From: Bacillota bacterium
Lineage (GTDB): Bacteria > Bacillota > Clostridia > Oscillospirales > Ruminococcaceae
Length of the DNA stretch: 5,674 nucleotides
Direction of reading: 5' to 3'
NCBI GenBank assembly: GCA_023443315.1
Contig: JAEZVA010000014.1
Location: 1-5,674 of the forward strand
The notes under the pieces were generated by a model. The model saw only the letters and a program-made list of their open reading frames with translations, had not been told where the DNA came from and ran no database searches. Below are positions 5,331 to 5,674 of this stretch, piece after piece; the stretch's first letter is position 1, and each line of letters begins with the position of its first letter. Made by a program: the position numbers and the translations under genes.

Positions 5331-5420
5331 TCTATAGTCAATAAACTTGAAAACAGTCCCTGTTTTCAAGCGGCAGGTAGTACCTGCCGCACGCCTTATG
5401 GCGTGTTTATTGACTATAGA
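5331..5420. repeat. 90-bp cloverleaf-shaped inverted-repeat element
   Basis: Perfect 16-bp terminal inverted repeats (5331-5346 and 5405-5420, TCTATAGTCAATAAAC and its complement) enclose three perfect hairpins. Arm 1 is 5346-5355/5361-5370 (10 bp, loop GTCCC). Arm 2 is 5370-5379/5381-5390 (10 bp drawn fully, about 8 bp with a TAGTA loop). Arm 3 is 5391-5395/5400-5404 (5 bp, loop TTAT). Only loops and junction bases are unpaired, giving a four-way junction. No open reading frame fits inside. It lies between the T-box terminator and the TrpB2 start, so read-through RNA would contain it. It could be a miniature mobile element or a structured RNA. Confidence 0.85.
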
Positions 5421-5430
5421 CTCCACAAAC

Positions 5431-5448
5431 CGCCCACAAATGTGGGCG
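5431..5448. repeat. Leader hairpin with 8-bp stem
   Basis: CGCCCACA (5431-5438) and TGTGGGCG (5441-5448) pair perfectly around AA. There is no T-run, so it is not an intrinsic terminator. It lies 10 bp after the cloverleaf element in the TrpB2 leader. Confidence 0.65.
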
Positions 5449-5467
5449 CCGCCCGGGTCCCGTGCGG

Positions 5468-5489
5468 TTCAAAACGGTTTCGTTTTGAA
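5468..5489. repeat. Leader hairpin with 9-bp stem upstream of TrpB2
   Basis: TTCAAAACG (5468-5476) and CGTTTTGAA (5481-5489) pair perfectly around GTTT. It ends 22 nt before the ribosome binding site and leaves the AT-rich stretch 5498-5513 unpaired next to it. Its role is unknown. Confidence 0.65.
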
Positions 5490-5528
5490 GTTTGTTGAGT
5501 ATATATAAAAAAAGGAGACTGAACCGCC

Positions 5529-5674
5529 ATGGCAACCATTCCGTACAGAACCTATCTTAGCGAAGCCGAGATGCCGAAATACTGGTACAACGTCCGCGCC
5601 GATATGAAGGAGCAGCACGACCCGTTTATCCATCCGGGCACAATGCAGCCCGCAAAGCGCGAGGACCTGTTACC
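5529..5674 (+). CDS. trpB: Tryptophan synthase beta chain, TrpB2 type, N-terminal part (3' end outside window)
   Basis: The first 48 residues of a pyridoxal-phosphate enzyme that would condense indole with serine to make tryptophan. The opening 'IPYRTYLSEAEMPKYWYNVR', then 'ADMKEQHDPFIHPGTMQP', matches the characteristic N-terminus of TrpB2 (TrpB-like) proteins, whose family pattern is IPY..YL...E.P..WYN.R.D......P..PGT..P. Classical TrpB1 does not begin this way. A ribosome binding site, AAGGAG (5512-5517), lies 11 nt before the ATG. The catalytic lysine lies beyond the window. The upstream T-box reads a Trp codon, which independently supports a tryptophan role. TrpB2 enzymes often work without a TrpA partner, possibly salvaging indole; that use here is inference. 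Confidence 0.9.
   Translation, partial: MATIPYRTYLSEAEMPKYWYNVRADMKEQHDPFIHPGTMQPAKREDLL

Noticed and set aside
5477..5509. A second promoter just before TrpB2, using TATATA/TATAAA at 5500-5509
   Set aside because: No TTGACA-like -35 lies 16-18 bp upstream; the AT-rich run more likely keeps the ribosome binding site open.

Overview
The window reads as a low-to-moderate-GC Firmicute of the class Clostridia, probably Oscillospirales-like. This is inferred from the strong AGGAGG-type ribosome binding sites, the T-box leader, a Cache-type chemoreceptor beside a flavin-binding lipoprotein, and intergenic space filled with short 'GTAGGG'-type palindromes. All recognised genes are on the + strand.

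Layout. Positions 1-302 hold the C-terminal part of a GNAT acetyltransferase cut by the window edge, followed by a terminator-like hairpin (371-402). A sigma-A-type promoter (451-478) overlaps a near-perfect Fur box (476-495). It leads, through a hairpin-bearing leader, into a two-gene operon: a transmembrane methyl-accepting chemotaxis receptor (TTG start at 564, to 2540) and, 3 bp later, an FMN-binding lipoprotein (2544-3011). Positions 3012-3542 contain no convincing gene and are a mosaic of short hairpins, some in repeated copies. Next come a small four-helix membrane protein of unknown function (3543-3923) with a clear terminator (3965-3993), and a CPBP-family intramembrane protease (4098-4925).

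The last part is one regulatory unit. A promoter (4955-4984) feeds a T-box riboswitch (about 5011-5290) whose specifier codon reads UGG (Trp). It ends in a strong terminator. A 238-nt spacer before the next start codon carries a fully base-paired cloverleaf-shaped inverted-repeat element (5331-5420) and two more hairpins. The start of a TrpB2-type tryptophan synthase beta chain follows (5529 to the window edge).

How the genes may work together. The TrpB2 gene appears to be switched on when uncharged tRNA-Trp accumulates. The chemoreceptor and flavin lipoprotein look like one Fur-controlled transcription unit, which suggests a link between iron limitation, surface redox chemistry and motility; that link is inference. 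The most unusual objects are the cloverleaf element in the trpB2 leader and the Fur-box/chemoreceptor/flavoprotein arrangement.
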